A stretch of 64,000 nt of DNA from Nitzschia sp. DOCU1 (Eukaryota; Bacillariophyta; Bacillariophyceae; Bacillariales; Bacillariaceae): contig OX595991.1 in assembly GCA_951394045.1 (NCBI GenBank), positions 3,224,001-3,288,000 of the forward strand, given 5' to 3'. Below the pieces are notes generated by a model, which had not been told where the DNA came from, did no database searches, and saw only the letters and a list, made by a program, of their open reading frames with translations. Every line of letters starts with the position of its first letter. The stretch's first letter is position 1. The position numbers were made by a program, and so were the translations under genes. Positions 54,241-64,000 of this stretch are shown in pieces.

Positions 54241-55827
54241 TCAATCAATTCGCGCTCGCTTGGCCTCCAATGGCATTGTTGCTGATGTTTGTTGTGGTAC
54301 AGGGGACAACGACGACGTTGACGACGACGAATCTTTGCCGAGATTCTTGGCACGCAAGGCTTGTGCGACCTTGTCTTTGGTTAATTGATCGTCCACAATC
54401 TTCCATCCTTTTGGAGAGCGCTCTAGAAAATGCCCACCATCCAATTGAATCCGTTGGACAATTTCCATGGCAATCATGGTCTTGTCCAATCTCTTTGGAG
54501 CTTGTCGATACCGTTCCGAATACGCACACACCAAAGCCGATAAATTGGCATTTCCCATCCAAAATCGGCCACTGTGTTTCATCAAGACGCATTTGGGAGA
54601 TGGATACATTATTACACGATCTTGCTCCATTTCTTTCTGAAGCTGTTCTTGGTGTTGTTGTTCGACGCGTAGACGCTCTTGAATATACAATTCAATAGCT
54701 TCCCGAGACAGGAATCCTTTTCCTGGCGTCAAGGATGGACCTACCAATATCCCATAAGACATGAGTGAATATTGAGCTTCCATTTTGGATCCAAAATGAC
54801 TTCGTTCTCGTAGACGAATATTTTTACCAACGACCATGTGCAATAACTCCAATACTGACCGCATGGCCAAACTGTCATAACACAAATGAAAACTGCAAAC
54901 TCGCAGTGGCCAATCATTCAAAAAAGGTTGACAATTCTTCAATAAAGCTAGAGCTTGTCCGACCGTGTTCGAGTAAGGTCCATAAAAGCTCACAACTTGG
55001 ACAATGCCACGTTTTTGAATGTCTTCATTTTCTTCCACCAAACTCAATTTTTGATACCAAAAGTACCTTAAAATTGATTTCCAATGTTGAGGATGATAAT
55101 CAAAGGCTGCCACGGTCGCCAAGTGCACCACACGCCCACTCCGATCCTTGTTAGGTAAATATTGATAAGAGCCACCCAAGACCATTTGACGTTCAGCAAA
55201 CGTGAGATCGTCGAGTTGAATTTTGCGGACAAACTTGCCTTCTCCAAATAACAAGAGCTTGTGCTCAAAGTAGCGACACATTTTGTGAGCCGCTAGTCCA
55301 GGATCCTGAAAGTTGGTCGATCGTAAAAATAAGAGGTGGAGTTTGTCGTCCGTCTGAAGGGAAGGGCGTAGAAAAAAGGCGCGATCCAAAGCTTTGCGAT
55401 GCGATCTGGAGATTCCCCCCAAGGCCAGTCGCATCGCTTCTAGGCTTTCTTGAAGCAATTCAGGTGTTTCTTCCAATAGGTCAGCGACACCATGAATTTC
55501 TTCATAGACGCGTTCTCGTTCTTGAACCGAAAGTCCATTCATTTCATGAACGCCGAGCGATTTCGTGTTACTTAAGCTCTTAGTTTCACTCTCCTGAAAC
55601 ATATCGCCGCCGCTGTCATTCGCATCCGCCGGCGGATCGCGTCGCCGCTTGCCAAAGCTACTGCTACTAGCACCACAGGATGAGAAAATATCCATTTGTT
55701 TTGTTGATCCGGTTGTTGTTGTTGCTATTACTGCTGTGGGGCTAGGGAATGTAGTCGTTGTGAAAGAAGGAATGAATAGAAGCAGCGATATCGCTGACAC
55801 GTTGTTGCGTGGTTGAGCGGTCGTCAT
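54241..55827 (-). CDS. Sec14/CRAL-TRIO-like protein with DUF6824-like end
   Basis: A 528-aa protein. Residues about 150-390 look like a Sec14 (CRAL-TRIO) lipid-transfer fold: an FLRS..FQDPGLAAHKM segment resembling the CRAL-TRIO N-terminus, then a Q.LP..D..GR.V strand. The C-terminal region (about 400-500) shows the DUF6824-type pattern: a GN followed by L...Y...Y..A, K..IA..IV..I...GG.FL and K..QALR (here AYSERYRQAPKRLDK, GGHFLERSPKGWKIV). DUF6824 is common in diatoms and has no known role. The N-terminal 44 residues are hydrophobic and Thr-rich. They may be a targeting leader, or the true start may be the Met at 55695. It is divergent from the gene at 56216. Confidence 0.65.
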   Translation of the reverse strand: MTTAQPRNNVSAISLLLFIPSFTTTTFPSPTAVIATTTTGSTKQMDIFSSCGASSSSFGKRRRDPPADANDSGGDMFQESETKSLSNTKSLGVHEMNGLSVQERERVYEEIHGVADLLEETPELLQESLEAMRLALGGISRSHRKALDRAFFLRPSLQTDDKLHLLFLRSTNFQDPGLAAHKMCRYFEHKLLLFGEGKFVRKIQLDDLTFAERQMVLGGSYQYLPNKDRSGRVVHLATVAAFDYHPQHWKSILRYFWYQKLSLVEENEDIQKRGIVQVVSFYGPYSNTVGQALALLKNCQPFLNDWPLRVCSFHLCYDSLAMRSVLELLHMVVGKNIRLRERSHFGSKMEAQYSLMSYGILVGPSLTPGKGFLSREAIELYIQERLRVEQQHQEQLQKEMEQDRVIMYPSPKCVLMKHSGRFWMGNANLSALVCAYSERYRQAPKRLDKTMIAMEIVQRIQLDGGHFLERSPKGWKIVDDQLTKDKVAQALRAKNLGKDSSSSTSSLSPVPQQTSATMPLEAKRARID

Positions 55828-56215
55828 TCACGCTTATGAAAAAGCCGACCGGCGAAAACAGCCTTTGGTGGATAGCCTGCGTGTGGCATGTCGGAAGGAT
55901 ACTCCCGCAATAATTATGCCTCCCTTCGGTCGGAAGCAGCAGTTCAGGTTATGAGCTTGTATAATCGCATCGTGTGATATGATTGGTCGACTTGAGTTCG
56001 CGCGAGACGCTCGGAACTTTTGAAAGCGCGAAGATCCCTCGCGCATATCCTCATCATCGTTGGATTGTGGCTTGCGCATCCTTCCCATTCACATCATCCA
56101 TCATTCTCTATTCTCCCCGCCCGAGAAGTTTTCGTTCCATCATTTACATGGAAAGCCATAATCCTGGTAATGCCCCTCCTGTCATTTTATTCTCATCATC
56201 ATCCTTGACATTGTC
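55828..56215. promoter_or_regulatory. Divergent promoter region
   Basis: This 388-bp spacer between the starts of the Sec14-like gene and the DEP-haem-reductase gene must serve both and could coordinate them. No consensus element is evident. Confidence 0.45.
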
Positions 56216-57561
56216 ATGGCGTCATTCTCATCGAACGACCTTGATGACGATGACGCGAGTCGTCAATCGCAATTGCAAGCGATTCTGGACAATTTGACCC
56301 ACGTCGAATCTGCGCTTCAAGCCGTAGTACAAACTCATCGCCATGGTCAGTATGGCTATATTACAAGGGAATGGGGCTTTACAGCTCCCGGGGGACTACG
56401 AGGCCGCCTGGGGGGTAAATTCCAGCCTTGGGAAGACAAACTCGGGCAAGCACAAAACTACTTTTGGCCACTGGAAGCTTATTTGAGCATGGAAGAACGT
56501 CCCTTTGGTCAAGTCGACCCGGTCAAATTTGGACAGTTACCGAAACATGCCGAGCAATTACATGGCAATACTCCACTCCATGACTTTCTCAAGATTCCTC
56601 CAGAACCTGCTGTTGTTTTGGAAGAAGAAGATCTACAAGACTATCGTACGGCTGCCAAACTCTTCATTTTGTTGGGGACCTTGTCGCATCTCTATGGAAA
56701 TTCTTCCATGGATCGCACTCAAGCCATTTTACCTCCTTGGATCGAGGATCCTTTGGTACAAGTCGCCGAACGATTACAAGTCGCACCCACCTTGTCGGGA
56801 CATTTTCTAGTGCAAGAGAATTGGATGTGGAAAAACAATAGTGAAGAAAGTAGGGCGCGAGTACCGCCGCTGTCGTCTTCGAGTCAAGGAGCATCGGATG
56901 CTGCGGATGCCTCTACTATACCTACGACTACTACTCCTCTTGTTGCTTCCACGACGTCAGGAGGAGGAGAGGTTGGTGATGGTCGACCCGTTTTGCAAAA
57001 AGACAAGACACGCCAAAAGGATTTACTCGACGAAGAACAACGTGCCATGATTCAATGCTTGTTACAAAAATGCACCTTGGAAGATCGACGCTATCGATTC
57101 AAAATTTATCCAAAGTGTTTCTTGGGCCATGAAGCGGTAGACGCCTTGCAAAAGTTTGTGGACACTCGGGAAGATGCCGTACGATTGGGACGACAACTCA
57201 ATCAACGATTTCATCTCTTTTATCATGTCACCAATGATCATTTATTGTGTGACAAACATTTATTTTGTAAGTAAACAGTGGAAGCACATCAGACTACAGC
57301 TTGATTGTTTCTCACAGCAATGTCGATCTTTGCTTATCTCTTTCTTTTGCCTTACAACATCCATGGAACGACAATGACGACAGATCGATTTCATGAAAAG
57401 TGGCAACAAAAGATTGACACCAATACTACGGCATTGATAGATGGTGCGAAAACGGAGGAGCATAACAAGGTAACAATAGGGGTCACTGGGAGCCTGCGAT
57501 TTTCCAACATTCCAGAGGCCTTGTCGACTTCGTTCACTTCTACGCTGATGGACGACGACGA

Positions 57562-57602
<41 letters not shown>

Positions 57603-60600
57603 CCAGCAATGCACGAGATAGCGAGGAACCACCCAAACCACCACCCACACCGACAAGTCGGTTATTACGGCCACGTGATTTGTGGCGGCGGGGTTCGGAT
57701 GGAAGCAGACAGCGGAGCGTGTCGGAACCATCTACCGACAACAACAAACCTGCTTTGGAGCGGTTCCATAGTGAACCTCAGCCAGAGGGGGGTCGTCCAT
57801 CCCGACCGTTAACTCGAGATTCTTTGGATTTGCAGGAATTATCGACACGCAACATGATGTCGGATCCTTCGTATTTGTTTCTGAGGACCAACCATACCAA
57901 TCAGATTCTATTGAATTCCAGTGGACCCACGTCGTTGCAAGAAGCAATGTCCACTATAGCAATCATGTCTCGAGTTCCCGTCAAGGATCGGAGGTACCAT
58001 TTGAGACTATACAAGCAATGCTTCATTGGATCGCAACTCATTGATGTGTTGATGGAGCACGAAGTTGCAAGTAGCAGAAAGGATGCGCTACGAGTGGCGC
58101 TGAGAATTAACCACAAGTTTCGAGTGTTTTCACACGTGGTGGACAATCATCAGCTCAAAGATGAGGTAAGTATCTAGATATAGAACGAAATCGAGAGCGC
58201 ATGATTCGTGAGTGTATCAACCAACGCTGTCATTTTGTTTTGCAGTATCTGTTTTATCGATTCACAAATGAATTCCAATCCATTGTATTCAGGAAAGACA
58301 TGGAATCAATCGCGGACGCGGCCACAAACACAAAAACGGCCAGCAATAGAAGCTCCTCCAATACCAACGCAAGGCTGCTGGACGAGAATATGAAACGCTC
58401 TAGTTATTTTACCAACGACGTGGTGTTGGGCGGGTCCATAGTTTCGTCGGATTCTCAAGACGCAGGAGAAAATTTTGATTTGGATGAAGAGGAGGAATTC
58501 CGATTCGACAATATTCTCATGCTGTACCCGGCGTTTGGGAATAATCACGAACGTGTCAACCAACTTATCCCGGCGTGCATGGGGCATGCCATGGCAGGAT
58601 TACCCTTTTACGTTTTGGATATCATTACTGCCATGAGAAATGTGATTGCAGCCGAGCTGGCACACGGCTCGTCGGACTCCGACGTGTCTAGCGTCGATAC
58701 CTACGAAAGTCGACGACTCTACGATCTCTTGTACAAAGTGGCTTTCAGTATTTCAAGATGTAAGGAGGAGTTTCAGCAAATGTCGACGGATCCTACGAAA
58801 CGGACCTTCAACTCGAAGTATGTCTCCATCAAACAAACCCAGCCGCTCTCGAACGGAGTACTCGTTCGAAATTCAAAGGACGGCGAAAGAAAAGTTGGCA
58901 AAGGTACAACTGGCACACAGTTTCCCTACTTTCATTTGCTCGACTGGCTCTTGGGTCGGTTCCAATTTACTGACGACAAGGAAAGTTCTGGATTGGTTGC
59001 CATGATTGCTTCCGTGGACGATTCTTTTCCTCGACCACAGCGGGAATTCATTCAATGCCTTACCAAGTTGGGACGGACAGCGACTCTTCGTGGATTTTTG
59101 GAAGCGCTGGAACGTCCGACGGACTTACTTTCAGCGTACAACCATCTCATTGAATGCTACGGAGGCGAGGGCGGCGTCTTACAAGCTCACTGCCGAAAAT
59201 TATACTCGTACATTCACAACCACGTCCAGTCCTCCACTAGCGGGACAAATCATCTCCAGGCAAGTCGTGGAAACGTATCGGATGTGGGTTGTCCCATTCA
59301 CTCGTCAGTCGCCGCCGACAATCACAAGTTTGCTGCAATGATGTTCAAGCACATGCGTCAAGCCGCCGCGGACCGATGGAAGCTCCGTCTACCTCCTCTG
59401 ATGACCGAAGTTGGTAAAGTCGTATATTCCACGTCAGAATCGGGCGGGTTTACGACGGTTGCATTGGATTTGTCTGATTCTGGGCTCCTTTACGAATACG
59501 GGGACGTTGTCAAGGTGCTGTTGCCCAATAGTGAAAAGACGACGCTTGCATGGATTCACTCGTTGGCTGCAAGCGGGCATGAATTCTTTCGGCTAGCTGA
59601 TATAAAAAAGCTTCACCGAGATACTGGAAATGGTTGGGGCTGGGGAGAACTATGGGAAGCCTTGTGCTGGTCCAGGTACGAACAAGACGGCGGCCTTGGG
59701 GTCCCTCTGGAGCTCATCGCGCGCTATATCGAGCAAGGTCAAATCCGTGATGACTCAGATAAGCTGCGATGGGTCAATAGCCCGCTTGATTTGAGCGGCG
59801 GCAGAGGCTCGATGAAATTGTTTGCCGTTCCGCCAGCCGTCACGTTGGAAGACGTGTCGTCCTTGGAGCCCGTCTCGCCTAGAGTTTATTCCGTTTCGGG
59901 CGTCGAGGAAGATCGAGTCTTTTTACTAGTGTCCAATCCACAAGATGGCGCCCGACATCATGGCTACGAGGGCATGTCCAATTCTCACATTCAACGTGTC
60001 CATTGCTCGTTCTCCCCTGCAACCTTCTTTTTGATTCCCCCCAAGGGAGTCAACCTTCTCTGTATCGCGTCGGGGACTGGTAAGTCTTGGAAGCCTTCGA
60101 TATTTGTGTTCACAGTTAAGGTCCTCAGTTTTTTGCTTTCTAGGCGTCTCCCCGTTTGTCGGGCTTGCGGATGTTATTGGCTCTCGACCGGGTTCGTATA
60201 CTATTGTTCACCAATGCAAGTCGTCGGACTTGTTTCTGGCAAACTCCCAATCCTGGCTAGATTTTACTGCCGTCAATCCTGGTGCGCTCGTCATGGGATA
60301 CATTTCTGGAGACCGTAGTCGCCGCAACTGTCCGATGTTCTATGTTATCCGAAACGGGGCGTTTGAGGAAACGACTGTTTTGCGTCGGCATAATGCGTGC
60401 GCATACTACTTCGAATGCCAGCTTTTTCAGAGTGTAGTAAGGGACCGCTACCAACGTAAGGACGACGGTTTAAATTTGGCCTATTGCTGTGGAGGCGTTA
60501 AGAGTGCCATTGAGCCGCTCAAGAATTTTTGTGCCCGGGAGAAGATGGTGTTTGAATTTACTTGCGAAACCTACGGTGTCCCACCAACATTGACCAAACA

Positions 60601-61153
60601 CAGTATAGCGAGTCAAATTGGAGGCAGCATTGTCAACATGGACTACGTGTCGCCCATTCACCCTGGTGGCGATCAAATATTGCAGCAACTTAACGACATT
60701 ATTGCCAAAGAGTCTAACACAACAACGCCTTGTTCGGATGACCCATCACTGACCACGACCCCGCCTGACCACTCCGTCGCCTTCTTTGAATTACACCCTC
60801 ATGCTTACAACTTGCATCGTTGTCTGCGCACTCCTCTGGATGCCGACTCTGACGCATTTGCCGCTTTTCTGGGAAGACAAGCCATGAGCAATTCGGTCAT
60901 GACCTCTATGGCTACAAGGTACGCTCAAGTTGCATTGTCTAGCCCTCAAGATTCCAAGATTGTCAGAATTGCCACCGAACTGCAGACAGCAGCCCTTCGT
61001 GAACAGCTCAAAGCGGGCGATACTTACGCCGCCCAGCAATCGGCCGAATACCTTGAAGCCCTGTTGAGTTTGCTGCCCGACGGGGATCAAGATACCGAAC
61101 GATGGCTCAAGTCGTTGAACGATTTTCAAGAATCATTCAGTGAAGGCACGTAA
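56216..61153 (+). CDS. DEP-DEP-IDO/PrnB-like haem-P450 reductase-cyt b5 fusion
   Basis: Four exons (56216-57266, 57384-58165, 58246-60079, 60144-61153; 4,677 bp, 1,558 aa), joined by GT-AG sites in phase. DEP1 is at about 268-357 and DEP2 at about 534-622; both end in LFYRF, restored by splicing. Residues about 690-990 resemble the IDO/TDO/PrnB haem superfamily: FPRPQREFIQCL, then a candidate proximal His near 925 in LQAHCRKLYSYI. Residues about 990-1350 are a P450-reductase-type FAD/NADP module: YGDVVKVLLPNSE, the FAD motif RVYS near 1156, SGTGVSPF across intron 3, and YCCGGVKSAIEPL. Residues about 1370-1460 resemble cytochrome b5 (IHPGGDQIL with a later FFELHPHA). It is probably a self-contained oxygenase of tryptophan or a related indole, membrane-recruited by DEP domains. 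The haem-domain family is the least certain part. Confidence 0.75.
57563..57602 (+). repeat. Coding (aac)n microsatellite
   Basis: About 13-14 aac units encode a polyasparagine tract in the linker between the two DEP domains of the fusion protein. Length polymorphism is likely. Confidence 0.9.
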
Positions 61154-61191
61154 AAATGTAAATATGCGAGTGTTAGATTAAATGTATCCTA

Positions 61192-62142
61192 CTACTCCTC
61201 GATTTCCGAGAAGACTCGATCAAAGGGAGTTCCTTCCATGTATACTTTGAGATCTAGAGGAGGCCGCCCCGGATTCTCACCCTCGGGGAGAAGACACAGC
61301 GCCGCCTCTTCCGCAGCAATATGGGGCCCGATCTTTTCTCGTTTGGCTTCGTCGCCCGTCACAAATGTAATTTTCGATTTGGTCGAGGCATCCAAAAAAG
61401 GTTGAATCATGGTCCAAACAGCCCGAAATATAAATGGCGTGTCCAACAAATAGATTTTGTGAATCAGTTCCGGATAGTATGTCAAACCCATATAGATAGT
61501 CTGCTTGACCATTCCAAGCGGTATCATGTTCTTCATGGTATAATTCTTGTAACTCATTACAAAATTCATGCCTTGGACTTGACCATTTGTCTTGCGTTGC
61601 GTAGCGGCCAAGGCTCGCTCGACGATCCAAAAGCTAAAGCGATAGTGAAACTCGGGCTCGAATCGAAAGTATTCATCCATGTGAAACAAAATATAGCAAC
61701 GTCCGTCCTTGTCGTATCCACACGTATATGCTTTGCCCGCTTCCATCTCATCTAACATGCCCTGCTTCAAGTATGCGTAGTGTTCCTCCTTGCCTTTAGG
61801 CGCTTCGAATCGGGGATCAAAGAGTTTTCGCAAATCGTCCATTTCAATTTCATCTCTCCATGCTAGAGCTCGTTCGAGCCTAGCGAGGGCTCTGGCTTCT
61901 TTTCCATGTTCTGCTTCCACAAACCAGCGGACAGTTGTGTTCAGGGCTTCATCAAAGCCATTGTCAGAGTCGGCCGTGCTTGTATCGTTAGTACTAAGTA
62001 CATTGTCAGGCAACTCTGCCCTGATGAAATATTGATAAGAAGCATAAGCAGCAATCTTTTTCTGCTTTTCCGTCAACTGATCAATGACTCGTCGGCAGGT
62101 AGAATCGATGTCTCCGTTCGGCGTTTCCTTGGAAGTCGCCAT
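61192..62142 (-). CDS. Sec14/CRAL-TRIO lipid-transfer-like protein
   Basis: A 316-aa protein. The N-terminal part (about 60-125) has the CRAL-TRIO-N helical pattern. The lipid-binding domain (about 130-300) shows Y.CGYDKDGRCYILFHMD, then a segment ending YPELIHKIYLLDTPFIFRAV and FLDASTKSKITFV, the classic YPE....I.N.P..F...W....P.L...T..KI motif of Sec14. Sec14 proteins move phosphoinositides or other lipids between membranes. There is no GOLD domain or signal peptide. It converges with the fusion gene: the two 3' ends are 38 bp apart, so transcripts probably overlap. Confidence 0.85.
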   Translation of the reverse strand: MATSKETPNGDIDSTCRRVIDQLTEKQKKIAAYASYQYFIRAELPDNVLSTNDTSTADSDNGFDEALNTTVRWFVEAEHGKEARALARLERALAWRDEIEMDDLRKLFDPRFEAPKGKEEHYAYLKQGMLDEMEAGKAYTCGYDKDGRCYILFHMDEYFRFEPEFHYRFSFWIVERALAATQRKTNGQVQGMNFVMSYKNYTMKNMIPLGMVKQTIYMGLTYYPELIHKIYLLDTPFIFRAVWTMIQPFLDASTKSKITFVTGDEAKREKIGPHIAAEEAALCLLPEGENPGRPPLDLKVYMEGTPFDRVFSEIEE

Positions 62143-62783
62143 TCGTCGTTCAGAGAACGCTCTAGACCAGCACTCGGCAACGAACTAGAAGTCCCTAGCG
62201 AGGGCAATGAAGCATATGGGACAGAGTCTCTTGTCGATGTTGATATCTTTCGTCGTTGATTGAGGGTGGTTGGTTTACGCATATCGTCTACACCATCGAT
62301 AGCTCGCTTTTCCATGCTCATGCCTCTCGTCATCTCTCTACTCTTCACAAAAAAGGCGTGCACGATATGCGCACGATACCCCATCATTTCCTACCCTTTT
62401 GGCGAAACGTTGTCGCTTCGCCGAGACATTTTAACATAAGGAAATGGCCAAAGGCGAATCCCCTCCGACCAATCATGTCATAGGGCCACGAAAAGATACG
62501 CTGAGGCGGGTGTCATCCACCTTCAAGAAGGCACCACCGTCGATGATCGGCTGGACCACATACACGAGATGGTTTGGGCCTCATCGGCACCATGCTGCAT
62601 CAACACATCGTTTTCGCTTGATCTACCATGCGTTACAAAGCTTACATCTGCTAAATCAAAGATGATGCTTGCTATGGACGAGATCAACAATGGACACCGA
62701 TCGTAGACGAAAACGCCCCAGATACTTGGGCTGTGCTGAATTGACTCGCATATTGATATGAAAACTGGCAAATTATTTTACTT
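62143..62783. other. Intergenic region
   Basis: Upstream flank of the Sec14 gene and 3' flank of the ABCC gene. No recognisable gene; short frames only. Confidence 0.4.
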
Positions 62784-64000
62784 TTACGCCAAGCCTTTGG
62801 CGGCGGCGAAAGCCCTCGCCTTTTCAACGAGAACCTCGTACTGAGCCCGTCCTGATCTCATGCACAACTCAGAGAAGATCGACTCGGGGTCATTGAGAAG
62901 CACGTCGGGGCGTTCATACTCGGCGACAACACCCGCATTCATCACAAGGATGCGGTCCGACTCAATCACGGTGTCCAAGCGATGGGCGATGGTGAAGATG
63001 GTGCGCTCAGAGAAGTGGGCCTTCAAAATCTGTGAAACGGCAGCGTTGGTGTCCGAGTCCAAAGCAGCAGTCGCTTCGTCGAGCAGAAGAATTCGGGAAG
63101 GATTCAACATGGCACGGGCCAAGCAGATCAACTGCTGAGTACCCAAAGAAAAGTTCGATCCGAGCTGCTCAACCTTAGCGTCCAATCCATTCGGGTCGGA
63201 TTCAACCACTTCTTTCAGCAAGCACTTGTGCAACACATCCAGGAGCTTGCTGTCGTCATGCTCGTTGAATGGGTCAAGATTGGTGCGGAGAGTACCACTG
63301 AACATTACCGGCTCTTGGGGGATGATCGCCATGCTCCTGCGCAGGGTATTGAGTTGCAAGTCGGCGCAGTCAACGCCATCGACCTTGATGAGACCCTCAT
63401 CGAGTTCAGCCAAGCGGTATAGCGCCACGATGAGAGAACTCTTGCCAGCACCTGTTCGGCCGACCACACCAATCTTCTCGCCTTCGCGGATACTGAAGTT
63501 GATCCCCCTCAGAACTGGGGGCTTGCCAGGCAAGTAGGGCATGACGACTCCCTCGAAGCTGATCTCTCCCCGCTTGGGCCAGTTCGCGGGAGTTTGAACA
63601 ATCTTGGTAGGCTCGATTTCCGCCTCGAGCTTCGACACCTTGCAGGCCTCGTCAGCCGCCTTCATGTTGTCGTGGACCTCACCCAGAGTTCTTGTCATCA
63701 CGCTGAAGAAGAGAAGGATTTGGAAGGAGTTGCTGACAATCAATCCAGCAACGGGAGCGTCGATGGTCGTATCCAAGAGAGCAAGCAGGCAGCAACCGAT
63801 CACCAGCATAATACCGATCAGGTCACAACGGTACTGAAGCCAAAGCGAAAGGTTTGCGAGGGAGAAGTTGACCACAGTCGAGCGGCTCTGATAATCAAGG
63901 TTGTCAACGACGAATCGATCTTGCTGACGGAAGGCTCGAACAACGGCAAGGCCACTCAGAGTCTCGGCGGTGTGAGCGACAACTTGATTCATAGATTCCG
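62784..64000 (-). CDS. ABCC/MRP-type ABC transporter, C-terminal part
   Basis: The last 405 residues of a full ABCC-type transporter, open at the right edge of the window. Visible are the end of the second membrane domain (VVAHTAETLSGLAVVRAF, then helices around LVIGCCLLALL and NSFQILLFFSVM), and the complete second nucleotide-binding domain. That domain has Walker A GRTGAGKSS, Q-loop IIPQEPVMFSG, a degenerate signature SLGTQQLICLARAML, Walker B ILLLDEATAALD and the switch His in TIAHRLDT. The FSGTLRTNLDP motif is diagnostic of ABCC. Members export glutathione conjugates and organic anions, often into vacuoles. No intron is needed in this part. Confidence 0.9.
   Translation of the reverse strand, partial: ESMNQVVAHTAETLSGLAVVRAFRQQDRFVVDNLDYQSRSTVVNFSLANLSLWLQYRCDLIGIMLVIGCCLLALLDTTIDAPVAGLIVSNSFQILLFFSVMTRTLGEVHDNMKAADEACKVSKLEAEIEPTKIVQTPANWPKRGEISFEGVVMPYLPGKPPVLRGINFSIREGEKIGVVGRTGAGKSSLIVALYRLAELDEGLIKVDGVDCADLQLNTLRRSMAIIPQEPVMFSGTLRTNLDPFNEHDDSKLLDVLHKCLLKEVVESDPNGLDAKVEQLGSNFSLGTQQLICLARAMLNPSRILLLDEATAALDSDTNAAVSQILKAHFSERTIFTIAHRLDTVIESDRILVMNAGVVAEYERPDVLLNDPESIFSELCMRSGRAQYEVLVEKARAFAAAKGLA

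Noticed and set aside
57270..57383. Alternative acceptor after tttctcacag at about 57318 in the fusion gene
   Set aside because: It would add a hydrophobic insert at the end of DEP1. The later acceptor (57383) restores LFYRF exactly as in DEP2.
1..64000. CRISPR array, prophage, viral integrase or LTR retrotransposon
   Set aside because: No regularly spaced short repeats, no integrase or reverse-transcriptase motifs, and no long terminal direct repeats were seen.

Overview
The window reads as nuclear DNA of a stramenopile alga, most likely a pennate diatom. The evidence is: short GT-AG introns (64-117 bp) in otherwise long open genes; a plastid-type bipartite leader with an ALAFTAP motif (20806-21510); PSxxPS linker repeats; helicase-associated domains; a Sec14-like protein joined to a DUF6824-like domain; and abundant tandem duplication and gene debris. 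I cannot name the species. I see no tRNA, rRNA, CRISPR array or virus. Functions rest on motif recognition without database searches.

Layout. 1-7560 is a decaying region, mostly minus strand: a 5'-truncated ABCA-type transporter (905-3470) carrying a frameshift, pieces of its N-terminus repeated on both sides, and a broken SAP plus rhodanese/UPF0176-type gene (4650-5470). 7565-12006 holds an inverted pair of dynamin-like genes, one relic and one intact, separated by an 844-bp fold-back element between two TTAA sites. 12547-14550 is a distant member of a protein family whose tandem array lies at 43953-51386. 14551-20805 holds a 170-bp inverted-repeat element, a helicase-associated-domain gene and a minisatellite. 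20806-21510 is a plastid-targeted membrane protein.

22268-39186 (minus) is one giant gene. I joined 12 exons by splice sites and phase, giving 16,047 coding bases and 5,348 aa. It has an N-terminal membrane anchor, lysine/serine/proline-rich stretches, PSxxPS linkers separating repeat modules like those of giant bacterial adhesins, and a C-terminus like bacterial RTX / type I secretion targets. It should be a cell-surface or wall protein.

39187-52110 holds degenerate repeats, a small secreted protein, a Golgi-type glycosyltransferase-like protein and three tandem paralogues of the 12547 family with signs of gene conversion. 52111-54028 encodes a beta-propeller-like repeat protein and a coiled-coil protein with an internal duplication.

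54241-62142 is the most interesting segment. A Sec14-like gene diverges from a four-exon, 1,558-aa gene (56216-61153). Its predicted order is DEP, DEP, IDO/PrnB-like haem domain, P450-reductase-type FAD/NADP domain, cytochrome b5-like domain: a haem oxygenase apparently joined to the electron donors such enzymes need. A second Sec14-like gene follows tail to tail. The window ends inside an ABCC/MRP transporter (62784-64000).
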